Below, piece by piece: positions 1 through 7,437 of a stretch of DNA of 64,000 nt. The notes beneath the pieces were generated by a model. The model made no database searches. It worked only from the letters and a program-made list of their open reading frames with translations, and was not told where the DNA came from. The stretch spans positions 39,044 to 103,043 of the forward strand of contig NZ_BAABLK010000094.1 of assembly GCF_039544305.1 (NCBI RefSeq). The letters run 5' to 3'. The position numbers were made by a program, and so were the translations under genes. The number at the start of each line of letters is the position of its first letter. The first letter of the stretch is position 1. The stretch comes from Paeniglutamicibacter antarcticus_C (lineage in GTDB: Bacteria; Actinomycetota; Actinomycetes; Actinomycetales; Micrococcaceae).

Positions 1-832
1 AATCCCCTCGTGCAAAAATCTGCGTATGTGATGTCTTTGGGTTCCCATGTACTGCCCGGTGTCGGGAAGTACATACGAACGTTGCGTGCCGGCGGTCAGC
101 GTGGCTTTCGAGAGTCGAAGATCCGTAAGTTTCCCCGTATTCCGGAGGCTCGCGCACTAGGCCTCAGCGGCTAACTCAATACTACATCTAGTGGGGGCCT
201 CGGGGTTAGACCCCAACATGATGTATTACACGTCTGTCATTTCATGCACAGGCCGTCCACAACCAGTGTGGATAACCACCCTCGCTTTAACCGCGTGAAT
301 CCAGCGAACTCGAAAATCTATCCACACCTTGTGGAACGTCCCCCCACGTTTTAAAGACTTGGCGTGTCGTTGGGCACGGCGTGTCGACTTCCCCGCACTA
401 AACCACAAGATATGGCGCCAAAGCAACGAGTCAACACTACCTATGGTGCCAAGCAGGAACCTAAACGGTCCTCTCCGGCAGCATTTGTTGCCACGCTGCG
501 AGAACCACCGGGCTGCGGCAAACCCGGCCTTGTTCCTTGAACAAAAGGGCAGCGAACTCCCAAATTATGGTTTCTTCCAGGCCACCCGTTGTTGTCCCCG
601 GGGTTCGAAATCATCCCCTGTACATCTAACCGGTCCGCACTGGATCCGACTCGACACATACACCGGGTTTCGCCATCAACTATGAAAAGGCGAATAGGGG
701 CTAGCGGCAAAGCCCCAGCCGATATTCGGCCCCCCGGGCATCGTCGCTGCCATCGGAGCCAACAACTGTGATGCAGTAGGTCGGAGGCTCACGTGCGAGC
801 TTTTATTCAATCCGACGGTAAAATCATCCGCG
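1..832. other. Gene-free left end with DnaA-box-like sites and a stem-loop
   Basis: I see no convincing coding region here; the open frames on both strands have no recognisable protein character. It holds a cluster of DnaA-box-like 9-mers at about 253-338 and a small hairpin at 202-214 (GGGGT, TAG, ACCCC). A larger stem-loop lies at 691-728, with arms CGAATA/TATTCG and GGGGCT/AGCCCC. Whatever lies left of base 1 is not visible. Confidence 0.5.
253..338. promoter_or_regulatory. Cluster of DnaA-box-like sites
   Basis: A perfect DnaA box (TTATCCACA) is on the minus strand at 267-275. Close relatives lie at 318-326 (CTATCCACA, one mismatch), 253-261 (CCGTCCACA) and 330-338 (reverse of CGTTCCACA). 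Four such sites within 86 bp of non-coding DNA is more than expected by chance, but there is no dnaA, dnaN, parA or parB nearby, so this is not the usual oriC setting. Function is unknown. Confidence 0.45.
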
Positions 833-1651
833 TCACGTTGTTGGTGAAAAATAGGCGTCGCTCCCGGCAAGCGCCTTCGCTGTTGCTGTAGCAGCAAGCG
901 CAACCGAATCTTCCAAGGTGTTGTTGCCCAGCAGGCATCCGACCGTGGTCCCCAGGAAGAAGTCGCCGGCCCCTTTGGCCCTGCTCTCAACAGCCGGCGT
1001 TTTCACCAAAGTGCTGCCTTGGCTGGTCACCAGCAGGGTGTCGACGGTGGAAGCATGGGATCCGCTATTCGCCGCACTGGTGACGGCAACCCACCGAAGC
1101 GTGGGTGTGAGCCAAGACTGGACCTTGTCCACCAACGACTTCTTGCTGCCGCCCTCGATGAGCAGCGCTAGTTCAAAGTTATTGGGGGTAACCCCGCTGG
1201 CCAAGGGAATCAGATGCTGGATGTAGCCATCGACCACCTCCGGGGCAGTGTATAGACCCACGTCGTCATCCCCCATGGCAGGATCGACAATCAATCGCAG
1301 CTCCGGGTTGGTCTCCAGTGCCCGAGTGAACCACTGGCCGACAATGAGGGCTTGGTCCGGATGCGCCAAATACCCAACGCAGACATAGACTGCCTCCCGC
1401 AAGACATCGCGCTCCAAAAGGTCATCAAGCATTCCCGACAACCACGCATTGTCGACCGCTCCCCCGGCGAGCGAGGAATAATGTGGCAAGTTGCTGAACA
1501 TCACGGTCGGGACGCTGACCGCTCGATACCCGGCTCGCTCGATCAGCCTTGAGATCACGATGTTCCCCACCGAACCATAAACGAGCTGGGAGCTGATGAC
1601 GACTGCGGAGACCGGGCGTTTATCCAGTTCGTAGGGCAGATCCAGGCGCAT
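833..1651 (-). CDS. pdxY: Pyridoxal/pyridoxamine kinase (PdxY-like)
   Basis: Predicted to phosphorylate pyridoxal (and related B6 vitamers) with ATP to give pyridoxal 5'-phosphate in the cytosol. The 272-residue length fits the family. The N-terminal beta strand VSAVVISSQLVYGSVGN is typical of the kinase fold; GVTPNNFEL lies at about residues 153-161, and the ribokinase-type anion-hole motif GAGD at 227-230 supplies the catalytic Asp230. The start is the ATG just after yggS (12 nt gap), so the two are very likely one transcript. That pairing puts PLP synthesis by salvage beside PLP homeostasis. PdxK versus PdxY naming cannot be decided from sequence alone. Confidence 0.88.
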   Translation of the reverse strand: MRLDLPYELDKRPVSAVVISSQLVYGSVGNIVISRLIERAGYRAVSVPTVMFSNLPHYSSLAGGAVDNAWLSGMLDDLLERDVLREAVYVCVGYLAHPDQALIVGQWFTRALETNPELRLIVDPAMGDDDVGLYTAPEVVDGYIQHLIPLASGVTPNNFELALLIEGGSKKSLVDKVQSWLTPTLRWVAVTSAANSGSHASTVDTLLVTSQGSTLVKTPAVESRAKGAGDFFLGTTVGCLLGNNTLEDSVALAATATAKALAGSDAYFSPTT

Positions 1652-1663
1652 GATGGACGCAGC

Positions 1664-2521
1664 CTACTCTGCGGCGGGTTTGGGAGCCGACGATTTTTCG
1701 CCGGCGAAGCCCGGCCAGTAGTGGCTGTCCGGCAAAGCCCGGGCGCCAAAAATGCCTTGCCCCACCCGAACGACCGTCGCCCCTTCTTCGATGGCGAGCT
1801 CGAAGTCACCACTCATGCCCATCGAGAGTTCTTCGATCTTCATGCCTTCCGGGGCGCTCGTGCGCAACGCGTCTCGCAGCTCGCGCAGGCGAACGAAACA
1901 GGCACGCACTGCTTCTTTGTTCTCGCTGAACAACGCCAAGGTCATCAAGCCCTTGACGTGTAGCCGATCGAACTGCGGCAGCTGTTCCACGAACTCTTGG
2001 ACCTCTTCCGGAGGCAGACCAAACTTGCTTTCCTCATCGGAGGTATTGACCTGCACAAAGACATCGAGCTGGCGGTCTTCAGCCTCCAACCGGCGCTGCA
2101 AGGCTGCTGCCTGACGAAGGTTGTCCAGCGCCTGGAATTCATCCGCGAACTGGGCTACGAACTTGGCCTTGTTGGTTTGCAGGTTTCCGATGACCGAGAA
2201 TCTCAGCCCGGGAATATCGGAAAGATTCTCAGCCTTTCGTGCGGCTTCTTGGACCTTGTTTTCACCCAAGAAGTCCATCCCCGCGGCAACGGCCAGACGC
2301 AGCCGATCCTCCGGAACCGTCTTGCTGACCGGCAACAATCGGATTGAGGCGGGATCGCGGCCAGCCTTGTGAGCGGCAGCTTCGATGCGAGCCTTGATCG
2401 AGGCAAGGTTGTGCGCAAAATCCTCGGTGGTGCTGGCGTGCGCAGCAGCGGGTTCGGGGGAATTCTCGGACAGCGTCATGGCGGAGGAAGAGTCTTTCGC
2501 GATAAGGAAATTCGATTGCAT
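1664..2521 (-). CDS. yggS: YggS/PROSC family PLP homeostasis protein
   Basis: Binds pyridoxal 5'-phosphate through a lysine in a TIM-barrel fold and buffers free PLP; the family has no proven enzymatic activity. The PLP lysine is in PVSKTV (Lys67 counting from the longest start), followed by GENKVQE, NLQTNK, HVKGLMTL and the phosphate-binding SMGMSGDFE near the C-terminus. Family members are about 230 residues; this one carries an Ala/Glu-rich N-terminal extension of some 30 residues and a short C-terminal tail. Two ATGs (2521 and 2479) are possible and neither has a clear Shine-Dalgarno, so the start is uncertain. It heads a two-gene unit with the pyridoxal kinase. Confidence 0.92.
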   Translation of the reverse strand: MQSNFLIAKDSSSAMTLSENSPEPAAAHASTTEDFAHNLASIKARIEAAAHKAGRDPASIRLLPVSKTVPEDRLRLAVAAGMDFLGENKVQEAARKAENLSDIPGLRFSVIGNLQTNKAKFVAQFADEFQALDNLRQAAALQRRLEAEDRQLDVFVQVNTSDEESKFGLPPEEVQEFVEQLPQFDRLHVKGLMTLALFSENKEAVRACFVRLRELRDALRTSAPEGMKIEELSMGMSGDFELAIEEGATVVRVGQGIFGARALPDSHYWPGFAGEKSSAPKPAAE

Positions 2522-2611
2522 CGACGCACCGGCCGGAACGGCCCAAGCGCCACCGCCAACTTAGCACGTCCCTACTGAAGCCCTTGAAGTCCAAGAGGGG
2601 TGGATGGCACC

Positions 2612-2631
2612 CGGCCGCCCGAAGGTGGCCG
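2612..2631. terminator. GC-rich stem-loop after the phnA-like gene
   Basis: CGGCCGCC and GGTGGCCG pair over 8 bp (one G-T) around a CGAA tetraloop, just past the stop of the PhnA-like gene. There is no T-run on the minus strand, so it may be only a 3'-end stabiliser or a weak terminator. Confidence 0.35.
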
Positions 2632-2635
2632 TTTG

Positions 2636-2989
2636 CTACACCTTCTTTACGACCGAGGACTTCAAATGCATCGGGCCAAAGCCATCAACTTTGCAGTCGA
2701 TGTCGTGTCCGTCGAAGCCCTCAACCAAGCGGATGTTGCGGACCTTGGTCCCGACCTTGATCGACTGCGCCTGGCCCTTGACCTTGAGGTCCTTCACTAT
2801 GGTGACGGTGTCGCCGTCGCAGAGCACGTTTCCGACCGAGTCCTTGATGGCTGTTTCTTGGGGTTCTTCATCCACATCAGCTGCTGCTGCTGACCACTCA
2901 TGGGCGCACTCGGGGCAAACCAACAAGGTACCCATTTCATAGGTGTAGGGACTCGAACACTGGGGGCACGATGGCAAGACGTCACTCAT
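2636..2989 (-). CDS. PhnA/YjdM-like zinc-ribbon protein
   Basis: A 117-residue protein of the PhnA (YjdM) family. The N-terminal zinc ribbon is visible as CPQC (residues 8-11) and CPEC (25-28), and the C-terminal PhnA domain as DSVGNVLCDGDTVTIVKDLKVKG followed by GTKVRNIRLV. The name 'alkylphosphonate utilisation protein' is historical; the family has no established role in phosphonate breakdown, and no phn genes are nearby. Its ATG overlaps the TGA of the short reading frame upstream (ATGA), which suggests translational coupling if that frame is expressed. Confidence 0.88.
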   Translation of the reverse strand: MSDVLPSCPQCSSPYTYEMGTLLVCPECAHEWSAAAADVDEEPQETAIKDSVGNVLCDGDTVTIVKDLKVKGQAQSIKVGTKVRNIRLVEGFDGHDIDCKVDGFGPMHLKSSVVKKV

Positions 2990-3306
2990 GTCACCCAGTC
3001 TAGGTCGTTGGCATCCAACAGGGTGTCAGGAGCCTTGTACGGCAGAGCGCGGCCTTCAGGCTTGGGATACGCCGATCCACGGGAAGGGACGTCGCGGTCT
3101 TGTTGCCTGTGGCGTCCTTCCTGGGCTTTTCGTGTCGTTGCTGTCACGGAAGGCTGTCTGCGCCTTCTGCCCCCCGGGCTTCGACGTGCCGGGCGCGCGC
3201 CGTTCGTCGGTTCGATGCAATCACCGGGGATCGCCATGCGCCTGCTGGCCACCCACGGGACGGGTGGGCGCGGCTCCCGCCTTGGCCTGCAAGACGCTCC
3301 TGACAC
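2986..3306 (-). CDS. Uncertain small basic ORF coupled to the phnA-like gene
   Basis: A GTG-started frame of 106 codons whose TGA overlaps the ATG of the PhnA-like gene (ATGA). The last third (from about RGSAYPKPEG to LDANDLDWVT) looks protein-like with acceptable codon use, while the middle is rich in Arg/Pro/Gly and looks like out-of-frame GC-rich DNA. A different frame just upstream, from a GTG at 3377, begins with a protein-like stretch (KDVFEDENRGNKNQRVPEKL) and then degenerates. A frameshifted gene running from about 3377 to 2986 would explain both. I do not recognise the product. Confidence 0.35.
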   Translation of the reverse strand: MSGASCRPRREPRPPVPWVASRRMAIPGDCIEPTNGARPARRSPGGRRRRQPSVTATTRKAQEGRHRQQDRDVPSRGSAYPKPEGRALPYKAPDTLLDANDLDWVT

Positions 3307-3398
3307 GCCCTGACCAGTTTCTCGGGTACACGCTGGTTTTTGTTGCCGCGGTTTTCATCCTCGAAGACATCCTTCACCGGAGTCCGCCGCAGGATGAA

Positions 3399-4169
3399 CT
3401 ACACGTGCAGTTGCGGCGCCGGCCTCTTCCCCGTTGCCACCGCACTCAGGACATAGAGAACGGCGACTGCGACAACCACGGCAACCACCACTGGCCCAAG
3501 GGAACCTGCTGTCGAACCGAGCGAGCTGAGAAACGCGCCCACCCCTGCGCTTGCCATCTCCCTGAAGTCTCCGGCAAGGATCCGCGATCCGGCCGCATTG
3601 GACAATCCCGCCAGGGCCGCCGGAACCACCCACAGCAAGAGCAGATTCACGACCCATGCGACGCCTTGGCGGAGGGTACCTAGACCGCACCAGGCAAGTG
3701 CAGCTCCAACCAGCAGTGCCGGCAGCCATCGCGTGGCGCCCACCAAGAACAGCAACGACGCCGGCGAGGGAACGGTGGCCACCCCGAGAATGAAATAGCG
3801 AACCCATATGCCCACCGCCAACGCAGCGAGCGCCATCCCGAGGGAAGCCGACAACGGTCCGCCCAGCGCGATCGACAGCAATACAAGCAACCCACCGGCG
3901 ACCGCAAGGATTATCACCGCCAATACGGCAAGAAAATAGGCAGTGGATGCGAAGGAGAACCGCAGCCCGTCCCGGAGAACGAGCGAGGTTTGGATGATCG
4001 CCACGCCGCACGCGGCAAAGGTCCCGATTCCCGCGTATGCGGCAGCTTTGGGCCGTGAGTCGATCGGCATGGGGCGAACCGACAGCCCGGCCAAACCCAT
4101 GCCCGAGATGACCATCCCCAAAATGGATGAGAGCTCGTACTGGCTAAACGGCAATAGCGTGCGCGGCAT
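3399..4169 (-). CDS. Polytopic membrane protein, unknown function
   Basis: A 256-residue, very hydrophobic protein with about seven predicted membrane segments (for example AVLAVIILAVAGGLLVLLSIA and WVVNLLLLWVVPAALAGL) and a short cytosolic C-terminal tail ending in KRPAPQLHV. No catalytic or transport motif is recognised. The chosen ATG has a GGAG only 3 nt upstream, which is close. In the same frame, after a TGA, there is an upstream 30-codon membrane-segment ORF (see 4194-4286), so the annotated gene might be the downstream part of a longer protein interrupted by a stop codon. It is not obviously linked to its neighbours. Confidence 0.7.
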   Translation of the reverse strand: MPRTLLPFSQYELSSILGMVISGMGLAGLSVRPMPIDSRPKAAAYAGIGTFAACGVAIIQTSLVLRDGLRFSFASTAYFLAVLAVIILAVAGGLLVLLSIALGGPLSASLGMALAALAVGIWVRYFILGVATVPSPASLLFLVGATRWLPALLVGAALAWCGLGTLRQGVAWVVNLLLLWVVPAALAGLSNAAGSRILAGDFREMASAGVGAFLSSLGSTAGSLGPVVVAVVVAVAVLYVLSAVATGKRPAPQLHV

Positions 4170-4193
4170 CTGCTCCGGCAGCGCTTGGACACC

Positions 4194-4286
4194 TCACAAA
4201 TTCTGTAACGGTAGGCGCATCCCGGTCACGAACCAGGGCAGCAACCCCAACACGAGCGCGCCGACACCAATGAATATGTAGCCCAT
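4194..4286 (-). CDS. Short membrane-segment ORF in frame upstream of the 3399-4169 gene
   Basis: Thirty codons starting MGYIFIGVGALVLGLLPW, a single hydrophobic helix followed by FVTGMRLPLQNL and TGA. It lies in exactly the same frame as the downstream membrane-protein gene, with eight sense codons between the TGA and that gene's ATG. It is either a small independent membrane peptide or the true N-terminus of the downstream protein cut off by one nonsense change. No strong ribosome-binding site precedes it. Confidence 0.35.
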   Translation of the reverse strand: MGYIFIGVGALVLGLLPWFVTGMRLPLQNL

Positions 4287-4405
4287 GCGGGGAACCCCCG
4301 ACGGGCTTGCGCACCGGTTGATGGTCGGGGTGCGCGGCTCATGGGGTTTACTCTGTCATGGGCCACGCAGCCCGGCTGGCCCTCGCCCGTGTTCCGCAGA
4401 GCGGC

Positions 4406-4957
4406 TTAGATGCTGACGAGCAGCCCGACACCTACTGCGGCGCAGGCCCAGAGGACGCTCACGAAGGTGCCTAGGATGAACTGTTCGGCGGCGGCGTGCT
4501 GCTTGAGTTCTGAGAACCTACCGAGTCCTTTGACGGCCAAGACCACGGCGAGTCCTTCCGGCCATGCTGCCCAAAGCGTTGAAGCAATGGCGGCCCGCTC
4601 CAGCAGACCGATCCACATGCCTCCACGCAGCGGGCTGGCATCCAGCACCAAAGTCTCTCGAGTGTCCTTGCGTGCGTGCTTGAACGCCGCCAGCCGGAAG
4701 ACGGTCTCGGTCACCGGGCCGCCGCCAAAGGTGGCGGCAGCCACGCTGACAATGATCACCAATTCGCGCGGAACCTGCCCCGCATCCGGCATGTGGTTCC
4801 CAATTGCCGCGAGGGTGCCGGAAATCGCCAGCACCATCATGAGCAGGATGCTGGTCAGTGACTGCTTCACCGGCCAACGGAATCCCGATGCGGCGAAATA
4901 GCGCGGGATACCCACAAGCACAACGACAAGCAGCAGGGCCCAAGCTATCCAGTTCAT
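4406..4957 (-). CDS. Conserved-looking integral membrane protein, partner of the SatD-like gene
   Basis: A 183-residue membrane protein with about five hydrophobic segments: one at the N-terminus (IAWALLLVVVLVGIPRY), SILLMMVLAISGTLAAI, LVIIVSVAAATFGGG, a WPEGLAVVLAVKGLGRF segment and a C-terminal FILGTFVSVLWACAAVGVG. I chose the ATG at 4957 because GGAAGGAAG lies at a proper distance and because it starts 5 nt after the SatD-like stop. No enzymatic motif is seen. The tight spacing makes a two-gene operon with the regulator-like protein very likely, so the two probably act together. Function is unknown. Confidence 0.72.
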   Translation of the reverse strand: MNWIAWALLLVVVLVGIPRYFAASGFRWPVKQSLTSILLMMVLAISGTLAAIGNHMPDAGQVPRELVIIVSVAAATFGGGPVTETVFRLAAFKHARKDTRETLVLDASPLRGGMWIGLLERAAIASTLWAAWPEGLAVVLAVKGLGRFSELKQHAAAEQFILGTFVSVLWACAAVGVGLLVSI

Positions 4958-4962
4958 CCGGC

Positions 4963-5559
4963 TCAGCTTCCTTCCGCTATCCGTGCGTACTCGTGCAGTG
5001 CCGCACCTGCCAGGTCTGTCAGCCTGGTGGCTTCGTACCAAAGTCCCGAGGCCAGCCGTGCCGAGACGGCTTGCTGCGATATCCCCAGTCGGACTGCGAC
5101 CTGCTGTTGGGTCAGTCCTTGGGATACCAATATGCCAGCTTCGTCCGACGTTTCGGTGCGTCGCGCGTTCACCAGGGCGATCAATTGCAATTCTGCCTCA
5201 AGCCGTTCGGCTTCGGCACCGGGCCCCGAGAGGGCCAGTGAACCGTTGGAGTTCTTCGCCCGCTCCACGGCATCGCGCGCATGTTCAAAGGCGGGTCCGC
5301 GGCCGGCTCGCGTTTGCACCGGCATCGGCATCTCCACGGCACCAACACCGATTCCCACACTCCACTCTCCCGTGCGAGCCACCTCGAGCGCCAACAGCAC
5401 CGCGGCAGGCCCATCTTGGAGCACCCCCTGAACCTCATCGCCAGCGGTTCGTTCAAATGGGCGAGCGACTTCATACGCCCGGGCCAGTCGTTGCAACAGG
5501 TCCTCGACCTTGTCCGGTCCCGATCGGGACTTGCGCTGGTCTATGGTCACCACAATCAT
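4963..5559 (-). CDS. SatD-like protein with C-terminal helix-turn-helix
   Basis: A 198-residue protein. The N-terminal two thirds (VVTIDQRKSRSGPD, then FERTAGDEVQGVLQD and GEWSVGIGVGAVEMP) resembles the SatD family, which is named from a streptococcal acid-tolerance locus and whose biochemical role is not established. The C-terminal part (about 140-180, LTQQQVAVRLGISQQAVSARL) is a clear helix-turn-helix, so DNA binding is likely. The ATG at 5559 lies inside the AT-rich palindromic region, with no Shine-Dalgarno, so the message may be leaderless; a GTG three codons downstream is an alternative start. It is probably autoregulated through the inverted repeats just upstream. Confidence 0.7.
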   Translation of the reverse strand: MIVVTIDQRKSRSGPDKVEDLLQRLARAYEVARPFERTAGDEVQGVLQDGPAAVLLALEVARTGEWSVGIGVGAVEMPMPVQTRAGRGPAFEHARDAVERAKNSNGSLALSGPGAEAERLEAELQLIALVNARRTETSDEAGILVSQGLTQQQVAVRLGISQQAVSARLASGLWYEATRLTDLAGAALHEYARIAEGS

Positions 5560-5560
5560 A

Positions 5561-5613
5561 ATACAAATATAGAACTTTGTATAAGAATATACAAGCTTTG
5601 AGGCTTGTATATT
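5561..5613. promoter_or_regulatory. Twin inverted repeats at the SatD-like promoter
   Basis: Two inverted repeats sit side by side in a strikingly AT-rich island. ATACAAA/TTTGTAT is at 5561-5567 and 5576-5582 (8 nt apart). AATATACAAGC/GCTTGTATATT is at 5586-5596 and 5603-5613, a perfect 11-bp repeat around TTTGAG. Both share the core ATACAA/TTGTAT. Their position directly at the start of the helix-turn-helix gene suggests operators for autoregulation overlapping the promoter. Confidence 0.6.
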
Positions 5614-5801
5614 GGTTCACAAGGTAAACACTCGGGATAATCACCACCATGCCACGAGCGGGCCCACCACCCGCGGAACCCACGCAACCACCGCTAGACA
5701 TGGCGTCCACAACGTACCGTTGGACGCGAACAGAGCTAGCAAGCCCATAGCTGGGACGAGCCCGTTTTTTGGCCTGCAGGCAATGCTGGCATGCTTGTGG
5801 G

Positions 5802-6620
5802 ATGAGACCGATCACAACTGCACCACCCCGTGCAGTGCTCAGCTGGAAGCTGCTCCCTGCCGTGCTGCTCTCGGCATCCGGAGTGCTCCTTTTCGGGGTC
5901 GGTAATGACCCGATCGGCTACAGCCTGCTCATCCTGAGCCTGCTCACGGCGGCAACAATCGACCGCCGGCTCGCACGCCACCTTTTGCTTATCGCCGTGG
6001 GGCTACTGATCATCAGCCTGGTTCCGCTCAATGCCGACTTGAGCATCCAGCACATGGCTCTCATGGGTGGTGCGCTGGCCTTGGCCGTGCTGTTGCCGTG
6101 GCTCGCTTCGCGGTTCCTTTACCGTGAGGAAGTCATCAAGTTTCCGGTGAAAACCGGCCGGAAATGGCCGTTGGTCGCCAAGCTCTACTTGATAGGTGTC
6201 GTAGCCTTGGGCTACTTCATTTTACCGGTGTACCTGATCAGCACGGAGGTATACAGAAACTGGCCGGACGCGTCGGATCCCGTCGTCTTCTGGCGGCTTT
6301 TTCTGGGAGTGAATGCTGTTGGTATCTGGGACGAGTTGTTCTTCATCTGCACCACCTTCACGTTGCTGCGGCTGCACTTCCCGGATTGGCTCGCCAACAT
6401 CCTCCAGGCGGTGATCTTCTCTTCCTTTCTTTGGGAGATCGGATACCAAGCTTGGGGTCCGCTTTTGACGTTTCCTTTTGCACTGCTGCAGGGCTACACT
6501 TTCAAGCTGACGAAGTCGTTGACCTATGTCGTTTCGGTGCACCTGACCTTCGACTTCGTTTTGTTCCTCGTGCTGGTCCACGCGCACAACCCTGGCTGGC
6601 TGCCGATCTTCGTCTACTGA
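5802..6620 (+). CDS. CPBP (CAAX/Abi-type) intramembrane protease-like protein
   Basis: A membrane protein of about 272 residues with eight or so hydrophobic segments. The C-terminal half resembles the CPBP glutamic intramembrane protease family. WDELFFICTTFTLLR stands where EExxxR is expected, then SSFLWEIGYQAW, and HLTFDFVLF supplies the last His motif. The first Glu of the EE pair is Asp here, so the catalytic site is degenerate and activity is doubtful. I took the ATG at 5802, next to the first membrane segment; an upstream in-frame ATG at 5769 gives an odd Cys-rich leader. No strong ribosome-binding site is seen for either. Confidence 0.68.
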   Translation: MRPITTAPPRAVLSWKLLPAVLLSASGVLLFGVGNDPIGYSLLILSLLTAATIDRRLARHLLLIAVGLLIISLVPLNADLSIQHMALMGGALALAVLLPWLASRFLYREEVIKFPVKTGRKWPLVAKLYLIGVVALGYFILPVYLISTEVYRNWPDASDPVVFWRLFLGVNAVGIWDELFFICTTFTLLRLHFPDWLANILQAVIFSSFLWEIGYQAWGPLLTFPFALLQGYTFKLTKSLTYVVSVHLTFDFVLFLVLVHAHNPGWLPIFVY

Positions 6621-6786
6621 GCCCCTGGCCCAGCGTCCTTTCGAAAAACCATTGAATCGATAGCGCGCCACTCACGCACGCAACATGGCAGTGCGACCAA
6701 CCGCGGATGGGTGGTGAACTCGTCGTGGAAAAGGACAGGTATCTCCGGGAGCAACGTGACTGACTGACCGGGTGCATCGGCAACGC

Positions 6787-6818
6787 AAAAGGTCCCCGAC
6801 CGAAGCCGGGGACCTTTT
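6787..6818. terminator. Bidirectional rho-independent terminator
   Basis: Perfect 12-bp arms AAAAGGTCCCCG and CGGGGACCTTTT around an 8-nt loop. It lies 3' of tRNA-Ala on the minus strand and can also end transcription of the CPBP-like gene on the plus strand, with T-runs on both sides. Confidence 0.8.
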
Positions 6819-6833
6819 GCTGTTCACATATCT

Positions 6834-6909
6834 TGGTGGAGGTAAGGGGATTCGAACCCCTGACCTTCTGCATGCCATGCAGACGCGCTACCAACTGCGC
6901 CATACCCCC
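6834..6909 (-). tRNA. tRNA-Ala (anticodon GGC)
   Basis: Read on the minus strand the gene starts GGGGGTATGGCGCAG. It has a 7-bp acceptor (GGGGGTA with TACCTCC, one G-T), D-arm GCGC/GCGC, anticodon stem TCTGC/GCAGA with loop ATGGCAT (anticodon GGC, reads GCC/GCU), a GTTCGAATC T-loop, discriminator A and an encoded CCA. A terminator follows. Confidence 0.95.
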
Positions 6910-6982
6910 AAATGAGAGCCGCCCTCGCGGGCAACTCAACCATCATAGGCCACACAAAACATGTGGCGCAAATCGACGGACC

Positions 6983-7396
6983 CTAAAGTGAATCAGGCAG
7001 CGTCTCGATGTGCGACATGTCCGTTGCGGGCTCCCCGGTGGTGGGCAGATCGATGACCGGGCAGTCCCCCCAGAGGCGCTCGAGCGCGTAGAAGACGCGG
7101 TCCTCGTTGTGCTGGACGTGGATAACGACATCCGCGTAGTCAAGCAGGACCCAGCGACCTTCGCCACGGCCCTCGCGCCTCACAGGACGAACATCGAACT
7201 TCTCGGCGAGCTTGTCTTCGATCTCGTCGACGATGGCATTGACCTGGCGCTCGGAAGATGCCGAGGCGATCAGGAAAGCGTCGGTGACACCGAGGCGCTC
7301 GGAAACGTCCAGAGCAATAAGGTTTTCTGCCTGCTTCTCGGCTGCGGCAAGCGCTGCGGTCTGGACCAGGTTGATGGAATGTTCGTGGGCACTCAT
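6983..7396 (-). CDS. rsfS: Ribosome silencing factor RsfS
   Basis: A 137-residue RsfS/RsfA (DUF143, Iojap) protein that binds L14 on the 50S subunit and blocks subunit joining in poor growth conditions. Family hallmarks are present: ENLIALDVSERLGVTDAFLIASA, SERQVNAIVDEIEDKL, and RWVLLDYADVVIHVQHNEDRVFYALERLW with the conserved tryptophan. ATG at 7396 is preceded by a good ribosome-binding site (AAGGAGACC). It is the last gene of the nadD-side cluster, the usual place for rsfS in actinobacteria, with tRNA-Ala downstream. Confidence 0.96.
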   Translation of the reverse strand: MSAHEHSINLVQTAALAAAEKQAENLIALDVSERLGVTDAFLIASASSERQVNAIVDEIEDKLAEKFDVRPVRREGRGEGRWVLLDYADVVIHVQHNEDRVFYALERLWGDCPVIDLPTTGEPATDMSHIETLPDSL

Positions 7397-7437
7397 AGGG
7401 GGTCTCCTTGAGGGATAAGTGGCGTCGCGGTAGCGCG

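Noticed and set aside
1..400. Chromosomal origin of replication
   Set aside because: DnaA-like boxes are present but there is no dnaA, dnaN, recF, rpmH or gyr gene nearby and no long AT-rich unwinding region.
3000..3400. RNase P RNA or tmRNA gene
   Set aside because: The region has GC stems, but the conserved RNase P core and the tmRNA tRNA-like ends and tag-peptide frame are not found on either strand.
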